Assembly (NCBI GenBank): GCA_013398955.1
Contig: VWPU01012152.1
Coordinates: 62,001 to 126,000 of the forward strand
Source: Callaeas wilsoni
Lineage: Eukaryota; Chordata; Aves; Passeriformes; Callaeidae
DNA: 64,000 nucleotides
Direction: 5' to 3'
A program made the translations under genes and the position numbers. Under the pieces are notes generated by a model. It searched no databases, had not been told where the DNA came from, and saw only the letters and a list, made by a program, of their open reading frames with translations. This document shows positions 39,501 to 49,515 of this stretch, in pieces; positions within the stretch are counted from its first letter, which is position 1; each line of letters opens with the position of its first letter.

Positions 39501-39630
39501 GGGGAGCCCAGGGCTGCAGGACTATGACAGAAATATCCATCAAATGTAGATGTTTTCTACTTTGCTGCTTGAGTTAAGTACTCAAGGAAGGGAAGAGCTG
39601 TGGGGATCAGATGATGAAATCATTGCTGAT
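33575..39630. other. Unique non-coding DNA
   Basis: Runs of 13 T (34464-34476) and 14 A (36865-36878) are the only simple repeats. GC-richer patches at 36630-36770, 37180-37290 and 37500-37720 open several overlapping frames on both strands. The 123-codon minus frame at 36512-36883 owes its Phe-rich start to the A run. No transposon, RNA gene or exon is recognised. Confidence 0.5.
39626..39630. repeat. Target-site duplication, left copy (CTGAT)
   Basis: CTGAT directly precedes the TG terminus of the LTR at 39631 and is repeated exactly at 40326-40330 directly after its CA terminus. A 5-bp duplication is characteristic of ERVL-class and some other retroviral integrases. Confidence 0.85.
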
Positions 39631-39701
39631 TGTTACGAATGGATGTGGGTGTTTAGCTGAGTCTCCACCTGTTGCCCAGGCCTCTGGCAGCAGGCAGGAG
39701 C

Positions 39702-39707
39702 TTTATT
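39702..39707 (-). promoter_or_regulatory. LTR polyadenylation signal AATAAA
   Basis: AATAAA on the minus strand, about 70 bases from the 3' end of the solo LTR. This is where the R/U5 boundary of a short-U5 retroviral LTR would put it. Confidence 0.7.
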
Positions 39708-40109
39708 GGGGTGGCCAGCACCTCAAGACCCACTTTCGTTCGCAAGTTCTTTAATAATGGCTGATTCGGTCTATTACAGAATTAACTGTTTATTTAATAG
39801 ACACAAAACTAACAGACATAAGACTTAAACGATATACTACACAGGAATAAGAATAAAAAGAAACTACTAGTAGATATATACAGCGCGAGGTTAAAGGTAC
39901 CATTAATTTTACAGCTAGCGAAGAAATAATATAACTTAGGATCCAATGTATCTTACCATCCAATTGTTGGTGGGGCACACATCGAGATCCTTTCCCTCAG
40001 TTCCCAGGAAAGTAACCTCGGAATCTGCATCCAAACTCTGGGGAGAAGTCCCCCTCACACTCAGGGTGTGTGTGTAGAAGGCTTCTGCCTCCAGGATAAC
40101 TCGTGTGTC

Positions 40110-40116
40110 TTTTATA
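40110..40116 (-). promoter_or_regulatory. LTR TATA box
   Basis: TATAAAA on the minus strand within the solo LTR, upstream of the AATAAA in element orientation. It is the likely core promoter of U3. Whether it is active in the host is not visible from sequence. Confidence 0.6.
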
Positions 40117-40325
40117 GTTTGTAAAACAGTGTCTCTCAGTCAAGAATATCTCTGTTATCTCTCTCCACATCTGCTCTCCAGACTAAGATGTTGATTCTTA
40201 GCTGGTCCTTGAGCCTTTTTGGTGCCAGAGAAGACCCCGTGCTGGGCCTTTCAGCCCCTGGGTTATCTCTTCCATATCTGCACCAACTATCTGTGGTAGA
40301 GAGGGGGAGGATATGTCCTGCCACA

Positions 40326-40330
40326 CTGAT
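40326..40330. repeat. Target-site duplication, right copy (CTGAT)
   Basis: Exact copy of 39626-39630, directly abutting the CA terminus of the ERVL-like LTR. It fixes the element boundary at 40325 rather than 40323, where another CA occurs. Confidence 0.85.
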
Positions 40331-41689
40331 ACATCAAATTAGTGAAAACCTAAAGCTGTTGTAGAAATTAGGAGGGTTAAACACATTGTTTGTTCATGGC
40401 AATTAACCGTGGAAAAGCAAAGGAATTACTAATTGAACCCTTTTCTGACCACGAGGAGGTTCTCTGTGCTAAAACCCAACTTGTATTATTGAGAACAGGA
40501 AGGGCTCTGAGGAAGGAAAGTGCCAAATGCTCCCAGGGTACAATGGATTGCCATGGCCAAACCACGTGAGTGGAGTACCCGGAGCTCCAGCAGTGCCCTG
40601 GAGATGCTGAGTGGAATTGTTGCTGTTTCTTTTGGGGAATTCAGTACTGGAGGTGATATTTGTTGATCACAGCAAATAATCTAGTTGAAATTAAACCCGC
40701 TAACATTTAAAAATAAATACAATTAGATGTGTTCTGAAGCATCATTTGGCAAGGTTTTTCTGCCAGGAGGATGACTGTTTCTAGTAGGGAATGCCTACTT
40801 CTCACAAACTTAAAATTTCAGTTTCAGTGCATAAAAGGTTTATTGAATGAGATTATGATCAGAAGATATAAAGTAGAGCTCAAGGACCAGAGATAAATAG
40901 GAGAGAGGATACTATTTGCCACAAAAGTGAATGGTCTTAAGAGGAATATGCAGGATAAAGGGAAAGTCAAAATTAACAAGCTTAACACAGGGATGGGAAA
41001 TAATCTGTATTTATTCTGAGAACTAAATTTATTCTCTTTTACATTGTATTTGATGGTTTGACAAATAAATTATTTGGTAATAACATCTCTTATGAAAGAA
41101 CCATAACTCGTTTCAGAAGTAATAGCTTTTATTATTATCATTGATTCAGGAAATTGGAATAAATATCTCTGCTTATTAGAATATTATGTAGATAACTTTG
41201 AAGAATGCTGAAAGCTCCTTACTATTTCATGCCCAAAATGAAGTAGTTCTGTCTCCTTAGGAAAAAAAAAAGCTGTGAGGGCTGACAAACAGGCAGTAAC
41301 TGGTGTGTTATTGTCAGAGCAAGGGAGACACTCAGCTGAGGCTTTGAGTCTGAAGGGGCAAAGCTCACGTGTATAACCAACAGCAGTGGCTGCACGCGTG
41401 GACAGAGGGGCAGAAGCCTCGGGACAGCAATAGCTGGCAAATATTTGGTGTAAACAAGCACAAGACCAGCTAATACTGCTGTGGTAGCCACCTTTGCTCA
41501 GCTACAGACACAGAAAAAAACCACTGCTCAAGTATCCAATGCCTTGGGCCTCATTTTTATTTTTTTGTTTAAATAAGTCCTTTGAAAGAGGCTCTCCCAC
41601 ATGTCAGTTTTGTAAAGAAGTTGTACATTCTTCTGTGAAATCTGTTTTATTGCTTCTCTCATTCAGGTTTTCCATTTACTTATAGTTAA
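40331..41689. other. Unique non-coding DNA
   Basis: AT-rich sequence with no recognised element. It includes an E-box CACGTG near 41367. No exon or RNA gene is seen. Confidence 0.5.
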
Positions 41690-41951
41690 CAAAGGACACG
41701 ACCAGAGGACATGGCCTCATGTTGCACTAGGGGAGGTTCAGGTTGGATACAGGGGAAATCTCTTCATGGAAAGTGTTTTCACACATTGGAACAGGCTGCC
41801 CAGGTGGGGTTGGAGTCACCTTCCCTGAAAGTGCTCAGAAATGTGGAGATGTGGCACTGAGGGACTGTGGTGGGCTTGGCAGCGCTGGGTTTCCAGTGAG
41901 ACTGGATGATCTTGGAGGGCTTTTCAGCCTGATGGGTTGGGTGGTCCTGTG
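41690..41951 (+). mobile_element. CR1 LINE 3' end fragment (plus strand)
   Basis: Matches the avian CR1 terminus in order: ACGACCAGAGGACATGGCCT, TTGCACTAGGGGAGGTTCAG, TTGGAACAGGCTGCCCAGGT, TTGGAGTCACCTTCCCTGAA, GATGTGGCACTGAGGGAC, GTGGGCTTGGCAGCGCTGGG, GACTGGATGATCTTGGAGGG and CTTTTCAGCCTGATGGGTTG. The usual terminal ATTCTATGA repeats are absent or decayed. It is truncated at the 5' end, as nearly all CR1 copies are. Divergence looks moderate. The overlapping frames on both strands are shadows of the repeat. Confidence 0.93.
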
Positions 41952-44900
41952 GTACTGGAAGTTTTCCAGGTGTTTCAGTAGACACACAGTAGAGTAGCAC
42001 CAAGCACTCTGCTGTATTTCTTCAGCCTTTTCCATGAAAATGGACTGCAGATGATATTTTGTTTACAACAATTCATATTTCCAGATATGTATATTATTGC
42101 TGGGAGACATGAATTCTTCTACAATAACATCTATTTTTTAATGGTAATGTGCATTGTATTGTTTAAGAATTTTGTACATAGTGATCTGTCATGTTTGTAC
42201 AAGGTTTTATTATCTTGAAAATTTGTATTACATGAAAAAGGTTAATTAAAGAGATTTTAAGTAAAAATAACTACTTCTGTTTCCATGAGAGCTTTTGAAG
42301 AGGGTATTAGAGTGACTTAGCTTTTTGCCAGTTCATCTCTAAATTACTGTTTGCAGAGGAAAAGCAGACTCAAAGTGGTAGCGAGAACTTCAGGTGACAG
42401 GTTTGTTACCCGTAAAGAGCATAATCCTCCCAGCTGTGTTTTCTCTTTGTTAGCTTTGTGCACAGTTATGGTGGATAGAACTGTGAAAAAGAGCTATGCC
42501 TATGTTTCCTTACTTATCTTTATAGCAGAAATGGTAAGTAGGAAAGTTACTTGTAGGAGTTTTATCTCAATCTTTTCTTCATTGTCCCAAGAATAAATTT
42601 AGAATTTATAAAAAGGAGAAAGGCTTTCACTTACAAACTGGAAGTGACTATTCTGTCTTAATCTACAGTGAAATAGAAAGCTATTTAGAGCCAAAAGTTT
42701 TAAGTTGGGGGAAAAAATGAGATATGTGTCTGAATTACGTACTTGGCAGATTGTGGAAAGACTGAGAGGCACATTCTGAGGCATACTTTTATTGATTTTT
42801 TTTTCAGGATTCTTTACTAAAAAGAATGTACTGTGCTGTACCTCTGCCAGAAGCAGGTACTAAAAGTTCTGCATCGTTCAGTGGCGATGGCTGGGCTGGT
42901 GTGGGGTGCTGAGGATGTCAGCGCTTGCCTTTGAACTGACATTCCAGACAAGAAACGACTCCTGCTGTGTTTGGTTCTAATCACCTGCATTTTATACCTG
43001 GGACCTAAGGAGATGGACAGATCTGTTTGAAATGTAAGCAAACAAGTTACTTGCTACTATTTTTTATGCAGTTTACTTAAGGCACAAGAACTAAAGATTA
43101 ATTTGATCTTCTGTCTCCTCTTTATTGCTCTTGATTTTTAGAAGAATCCCATGCAGGATAGAAGGTTCCCTGCTGTGACTTCCAACTGGGAGTTTACATT
43201 ATTCCTCAAATACTTATTCATCATTTATTCTAACAACTTACCCAAAATATTTTTGGCATGGGTACTTTCTTTGTGGCTTAGTACAATTTTTTGACCATTA
43301 GCGATAATTGCTTATGACGCCGTATCAGTCAGGAAACATACAGGGAGATTTGCCTGAACAAAGAACTCAGAGCTGGATACCGTTCATCCTTTTTTTGAGC
43401 GATATAATACAGCAGTGCTCAGACAAGGTGATAGAAGAGCTAATTTGACAAAACTGTAAGAAGTATACCCAGCCTTGACTCAGGTCTGTAGGAATGCAGC
43501 TTTTTTGAGATTTCATGAGATAATAGCATCTTTTCTATTGATAAATTTTGCTCTTTTGATAAGTTTTTGTTGTGTTTCTCTGTATTCTATTCCTAAGGCC
43601 ATGTCCTTGAAAATAGATTTTCCTGGCAGTAGGGCTCTCTGAGTCTTCCTGCTGTCCATGTAATGTACAATTTTCAGTTTGGAAGTTCAGGGTGTATATA
43701 AATTTCTCTCTAAATGATTATCTGTTGGACTGAGCTTAAGAATGACAATGTCCTACCTTTTTGTGATGGAAAAATTTCAAGAATTAATGAGTCCCTCCAT
43801 TTTGTGTTTCCTGTCTCTTTTTCTGTTGTGCTGGTAAATAAACCTTATTTTTACAGCAAACTATTACAGTCATGTGAAGGTAAAATACGCAATTAATGAG
43901 ACTGTACAATATATTTCATTCAAGCAAAGTATTGTCTGGCAGAGTAATCAGAGGCTCCCTGATGCCTGCTCTGTGCTGGAAGTGTGCCACTGTTTCCTTT
44001 AGTGCCAGATGGCAGGTCAGTTGTGATCCGCAGTTCCCAAACATGCACTGTGCAGTAATTTCCTTGGGCTGAATAGCTCCTTCTGCAGAGCCTGCTCCTC
44101 TGCACATCAGTAGTGTTTTGTTATAAATTTCATTAAAGTACTGCTGTACTCGCCACTTCTGCATTCTCATATTGTTATTGAAAGACAAGCAATTCTAAGG
44201 GCAGAAATTTGAAGCAGAACTTTGTTCCCCCCTTTATCTCTACCTGCCAATAGCATTTCATTACAGCACAGTGAGAACTGGTCAGCAGCTAGACTCCGAA
44301 TTTATCAGCTGCTGCAGGCACTCTGCTAAAGGAGCTGCATGTCATTATTAGGGCAATTATGTAGTTATGAGAACATTTCAGGGTGTCTTGTCTTACTGAT
44401 CTGCCCGTGGCATGACTGGCAGTGATCTGAATGAGGCTGATGAGCCATTTGGATGGGGACATTCTGACATTGCCTGCAGCAAATGGAATGGGAACTATTG
44501 TTTTCTAGTAGCAAATAAAATTTGCAAAACCAGGGACTAAAAAAGAGAAGCGCAAAGGCAACATTGTGAATTCCTTGTAATAAAAACCTGCAATGCTTCC
44601 ACCGAAGTGGTTGGAGCTCCAGCCGCTGGTCAGCTAAGCTGCCTCTCTGTCCTCGCCACTCCCACCAAGCAGAGAGCAGATCCATCATCTAGGGAAGATA
44701 ATAACCATGCTGTCTCAGGAAAGATTATACTTCTCTTGTCAGGGTAAATTTATTAAGCATCAGAAAGTGTAACAGGCACAAAATCATAGCAAATGCTGAG
44801 GAACAGGGACCCTTCCAACTCTCTGCAGCTGAGCAGAGGGAGGATGTTACTACTCTACGCCTTCTTCTTCACTTTCTTTCAACCTTTTTGTGTTTCTGAT

Positions 44901-46990
44901 AGCACAGGCTTTCTGTCCTGTGAGTAGATACCATTTACAGTCTACCCTAAATCGCTGCAAACAAATGTTATGTGCCCCCATTCTTTAGTTTCTTCTTAGT
45001 ATTTTTTAACGTAATGTTTTTGAACAAAGTAGTGGTGAATTAAAGCCCTATTTTTGTGCAGGTACAAGGTGCTCAAGTATCCTGAGGCCTGTTGAGGTCA
45101 ATGAGAACATTCCTGTTGCCTTCTTACCTTTTGAACTTCACTTTGACTGCACATAATAGTTTTACTTATATTTAAAGTTAGGAAGAATCATCATGGACTA
45201 GATAGGCTCAGTGACACAAACATTGGTACCACTTGCTGATAGTTTGAGATACTTAAGTTAGTTATGTTTATTATTTAATACTTGAGGCTAAAGCATGACT
45301 TAAATTACATGTTCTTCTCCCACTGTGGCAGTCAGAAGTAAAGAGAGCTCAGCCCTTACATATTTTGACCCTCCTGTGAACCTGCCATAGGTCCTTTCAC
45401 TGCTCTGTGCTCCTTCCTGCTTCTGCAGCGTAACTCCATAAAGTTACGTAGTAACTGAGGCAGAAGTTGATCTTTTTGGTAGGTTTAGAGCCTGGTACAA
45501 AGGAATCACATACAGCTCCTGCCCAGTTTTTTTTGAGAACTGAAAAGACATGTTATATTATTAAGCTGATTGACATTTAAAACATACGTCCTATATTTGG
45601 TTACATTCCTATTGCATCCTACAGAACCTTTACTTGGATGTGCTGTGGCTGAGCTGTCACAAGACCCAGCAGCACTGCAGGTGACATGAATTCAGAGCCT
45701 GAATCATGCCATGAGCTCTGAACTGCATGGGATCTTCAGCCAGGTGGGTGTTTTCGGGTCCTGCATTCCTGGCAGGATTCCTGTTGGGAACAGCACCGGT
45801 GCTTCAGGCTGAAATGCACAGCATCCTGGCTGACAGGTTCTGCAGTTAAACACAGTCCTGGGGCTTGATGCAAAAGGACAGGTGTGAGAAGCTCTCTGAC
45901 AGAGGCACTCGAACAGAGACATGCTCCACACAGATGCTTTCACCTATAAATGCAGGGCCCCAGCAGAATAATGTGAAGGATGTCAGCCTAGTGGAACCAA
46001 AAAGTAATGAGTGTTTGCAATTCATCCTATTTCATGGCATATCCCTGCCAAACATACAGTATTTTGAAAAGATTGAATCTCTGCAAGTGCTTCATAAGCA
46101 TTGTTTTCTGCTTTTATTTGAAAAAGCACTTTTATTTCTCTGCTTGAGTTATCAATAGAAAATATGCCTGTGGCTTAATCAGTGAAGTGAGAAAAGTAAG
46201 AAGCCTCTGCAATGGAAATGAAATCGTTTTTTGTAAGGTGGTGGTACCAACCCACCACTCAGGCCTATGGTACCTGTACCCAAGATTAGATTACAAGGGA
46301 AAGGCTAGGGTCCTTTGCTAGCAGAAAAACAATGGAAACCCCAGTCATTATCCTTTTCTCCCTTATCACTCAGAAGTGTTCATCACATGGAATGAGAACA
46401 TTAACATGTTTGCTGTCTCAAGATTATTATCTCGAAAACTCCGTTGCTCATCTGACTTTCAAAAACAAAACCTGGTGTTGGTTTCCAGTCATTAACTGAC
46501 TTTCACAGTTATGCCCTAAGCTTCAGCTAATGTAATTCCAGGCAAACAGCTGGAACCACAAACAAAACATTATCCCTTTAACAGCTAAGTGAATTATGCT
46601 ACTATTTAATCACCTAATTTAAAATTAAGTTTATGATTCATAGAAGTAATAATGAACAACAGATGGATTGTTACTGCTGCTAAATGATCGGATATGTGAC
46701 ATTCCTTCAGCTTGATATGCAGTTTAAGGTTAGTCAGGAGGTGTTTGGTGAAGAATTGGCAACAGAGGGATTGTGGAACCACTGGTAATGACATGGTGCA
46801 GTTGAGCTATGTTACAAGAAGAGTTATAACACCTTGTGACAAGGCAAAAATGTAAACTCAGAGCAGTTAGAGCTGCAGATTTAATGGGATTCTGTATGTA
46901 ATTCCACTCTTCAAATTGATGTAAATTTTAGGGAAAATGCCATTGCTAATGGATGGGAAAGATTATATGACAGAGAGATCCTGTTTGTTA
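41952..46990. other. Unique non-coding DNA with two CNE-like patches
   Basis: No transposon or exon is recognised. About 44140-44390 (with TTATCAGCTGCTG at 44302-44314 and several CATTA/TAAT cores) and about 46490-46620 (with a RUNX-type AACCACA at 46554-46560 followed by AACAAAAC) have the dense-motif, CpG-poor texture of conserved non-coding elements. Frames at 43916-44188 and 44365-44688 on minus are about 90-107 codons and show no recognisable domain. Confidence 0.45.
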
Positions 46991-47130
46991 GGGGTTTTTT
47001 TTGTTTGTTTGGGATTTTTTTTTGTTTGTTTGTTTGTTTTTGTTCGGGGTGTGTCTGTGTTTGCTTGTTGGTTGGTTTGATTTGGTTTTGGTGTTTTCGT
47101 GTGTTTTGGGGTTTTTTCATTTGTTTTTTT
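46991..47130 (+). repeat. G/T-skewed low-complexity tract with (TTTG)n core
   Basis: From 46991 to 47117 the plus strand is G or T except for six positions (A at 47014 and 47080; C at 47045, 47055, 47064 and 47098). A short (TTTG)n array lies at about 47023-47040, with G runs at 46991-46994, 47011-47013, 47046-47049 and 47108-47111. It is best explained as a decayed tetranucleotide microsatellite. The Lys/Asn/Thr/Gln-rich minus frames across it, and the start of a 160-codon plus frame at 47099, are by-products. Confidence 0.8.
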
Positions 47131-49457
47131 AGGACAGAAAAGGGAGAGGGAAAAAGGATCAAAGATGAAGGAAGACAAAAAACCCTGCAGTTTTTCAAAT
47201 GGGGTTGATTCAAGAGAGTCTTCAGATAAAGGGTTCAAGAGAATGTATGAATTGCTATGTATTTCCTCAGTTGGAGAACTCAGTGTTCTCCAAGTTCTGT
47301 TGTACTCTGAAGCCAATATAAAAGCTGTCACTCACTCAGTATTTTACAGATACATTGGGGGCCGAGTATCGTTTGAGAAGCTTTCATTAAAAAAGCAGAC
47401 TGTAGATTTAGAACCAAAAATGTCTGTAACATTTATATTGAACAATCTAGAAATCACTGAGGATCTTTGCACTGAATCTGGTGGTTCTAAACCTTTACCT
47501 CATTTAGTAGTTGGATTTCAGACCAGGTGGATTGTGAAAAGCAGATCTGCTGGAGAAAAGCAGTTAGACACACAGAAATAGCACAGGGCTGCAGACTTCC
47601 AAGGCTTTCTGATGATTTATAAAAAAGTTGCATCTCACTGACTGGCTCCCATGTTCCTGGTCCAGTGGCATGCTCTCATTTGTGCATAAAATAATTTTCC
47701 TTACTTGAAGTGCACTGTGTAAGAAATTTGATCCCTAAAATATGAGTAAATCTTTCCTGCCATTCATCATAGAAGATAACTTTTTTTCACTCCCAGGTAT
47801 TTGACATGAGTTGAGTTTACACTGCAGAAGTTGATTTTACTATCAGCAGCTCAGAGTGTTGCAAATCTTGAAGGTGATCTGCTGCAGTGAATAAATGGGT
47901 TCCTGATGCTCAATGCAAAAGGACACATGTAAGAAGTTCTCTGATGCCAGAAGTTAAACTTTTGAAAGCTTTGTGGTATATTTTGGCAGTGTTATTGCAG
48001 GAGACTTGTTTTAAACCCAGTACTTTTAAGAGTATCTGAAGCTACAAATGCCTTTTTTTATTACAGTTCAGGAGGCAGAGTAGACTATATTCAGTGGTGT
48101 TACTATACAAAAATACATACCTGCCCTACAGCAGGTAAACATTGCAATCCTTCTGTCCATGTACTTTTCTGCTGCTTTTATTTTTGTGCTTTTGCAGTAT
48201 AGCACCTGAATGGTGCCTGTTGGATTGTATTGCTGAAAGCAGGGCAATTATAAAGCCTGGCGACGATGCTAAATTAATTTACATGCTGGAGACTGACAGA
48301 AGCTGTTTTCCTACCTTTTTGCAAGATTTGATTTTATTCTAAAGATTAGGTCCAGTTCCTGGTGCTACCTAGTGGGAATATCAGAGAATGAGCCTTTAAA
48401 CTAAAAGTTGCTGCCCTATTTACTTTCTTTTTTTTAGTTAGCTATTTTCTAGTTTCTTAATTGCTACTTGATAGCAGGTCAGTAATGTGCAGGAAAAAAT
48501 TCTATTCATGTCTCTTGAATCTTCATTACTGTAGTATCTTAGAATCTTCTGGTAGCACATTGAATCAAATGATTCTCATTTGTCATATATGCTTACATCT
48601 TTTAATCTCTCCAGAGGCAGAACTGTGTGCAGAGCTGTGTTTGGGATTTAGAGATAGAGCCAGTTGCCATAATTCCCCTGGGACAAGACGAATTTGCTTT
48701 CTCATCTGATGTTACAGGCCACGTACCTGGATCAAAACTTCAGGTTTTGAAAGGACAGAGGAAGAGATTTATTGCGCTTTAGAGAAAAGGACTTTTGTGA
48801 ATGCTTTCCAATATTGGAAACCACGGCTCAGAAGCAGAAGGCCTTTGTGCTCGTGCTCTGATGTCAGATTCTTTTGATTGCTTTGACTCATTGTCTGGCT
48901 GCTGTAACTTCTTGCCCTATTCAGGCCTCATTTTCCCTATGGCCTTTCCAGCACAGAGCAGAGGACAGAGGAAGGGGGAGTGAGGCAGGTGGGGCTGTAA
49001 GTCCTTCTGCTGAGCTTTTAGAGTGACAGCTCTCCAATTGCTCATCATCTCCTTACTAGAAAAACCCACGACACTTTCTTGTGTGTGTGGCCAGAATTTC
49101 TCCCGGTGTCTTGTGATCATCTAAGAGGAAGAAAAAAGCCCCACAAAAATCCAAAACCAGTTCTGAATTGTGTCACTCTGTTCATTTAAAAACAATGTAC
49201 AGTGAATTGGTAAACCTTAACTTTAATCATAATTCTCTGTCCTTAAATCTATTTAGGACTTTAGGACTATTTAGGACTTGCCTTTTCAAAAGATATGTTT
49301 AGTGCTTTCAAAAATAACAGCAATCATGGATGGATTCCCAGGCTTCCTTCAGCCAGCAGCTGTGCACATCCAGCAAAGCTTCAGGATGTCTGATCAAGCT
49401 TCAAAGGCCACTGCTGAGATCCAGGGTGAGCTTATTCTAAAATAGTGCCCTTATTCT
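47131..49457. other. Unique non-coding DNA
   Basis: Contains most of a 160-codon plus frame (47099-47581) with no recognisable domain, and at 49249-49279 an 18-base tandem unit (CTATTTAGGACTTTAGGA, second copy partial). No transposon is recognised. Confidence 0.5.
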
Positions 49458-49515
49458 TGTCCAGTCTTCTCTCCATAAATCTTTCCTGTCCAGTCTTTTC
49501 CCCATAAATTTTTCT
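49458..49515. repeat. 29-bp tandem duplication (two copies)
   Basis: Two head-to-tail copies, 49458-49486 and 49487-49515, both starting TGTCCAGTCTT and sharing CCATAAAT in the middle. They differ at four of 29 positions, all C/T transitions. The divergence implies an old duplication rather than a sequencing artefact. Confidence 0.85.

Larger units (their letters stand above)
39631..40325 (-). mobile_element. Solo LTR of an ERVL-like endogenous retrovirus (complete)
   Basis: The 695-bp element runs from TGTTACGAAT to CTGCCACA on plus, so in its own orientation it starts TGTGGCAGGACATATCC and ends ATTCGTAACA, with canonical TG/CA termini. It is flanked by an exact 5-bp duplication, CTGAT. On the minus strand it contains a TATA box (40110-40116) followed downstream by a polyadenylation signal AATAAA (39702-39707), the order expected for U3-R-U5. 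No gag, pol or env sequence, primer-binding site or second LTR lies nearby, so recombination between two LTRs probably removed the provirus. Frames inside it are not genes. The ERVL assignment rests on duplication length and on recognition of the sequence from passerine genomes, not on a search. Confidence 0.92.

Noticed and set aside
46911..47331. Lys/Gln/Asn/Thr-rich minus frames of 100-122 codons
   Set aside because: They are translations of the A/C-rich complement of the G/T tract.
47099..47581. 160-codon plus frame
   Set aside because: It starts inside the G/T-skewed low-complexity tract, has no recognisable domain, and its length is within chance expectation.
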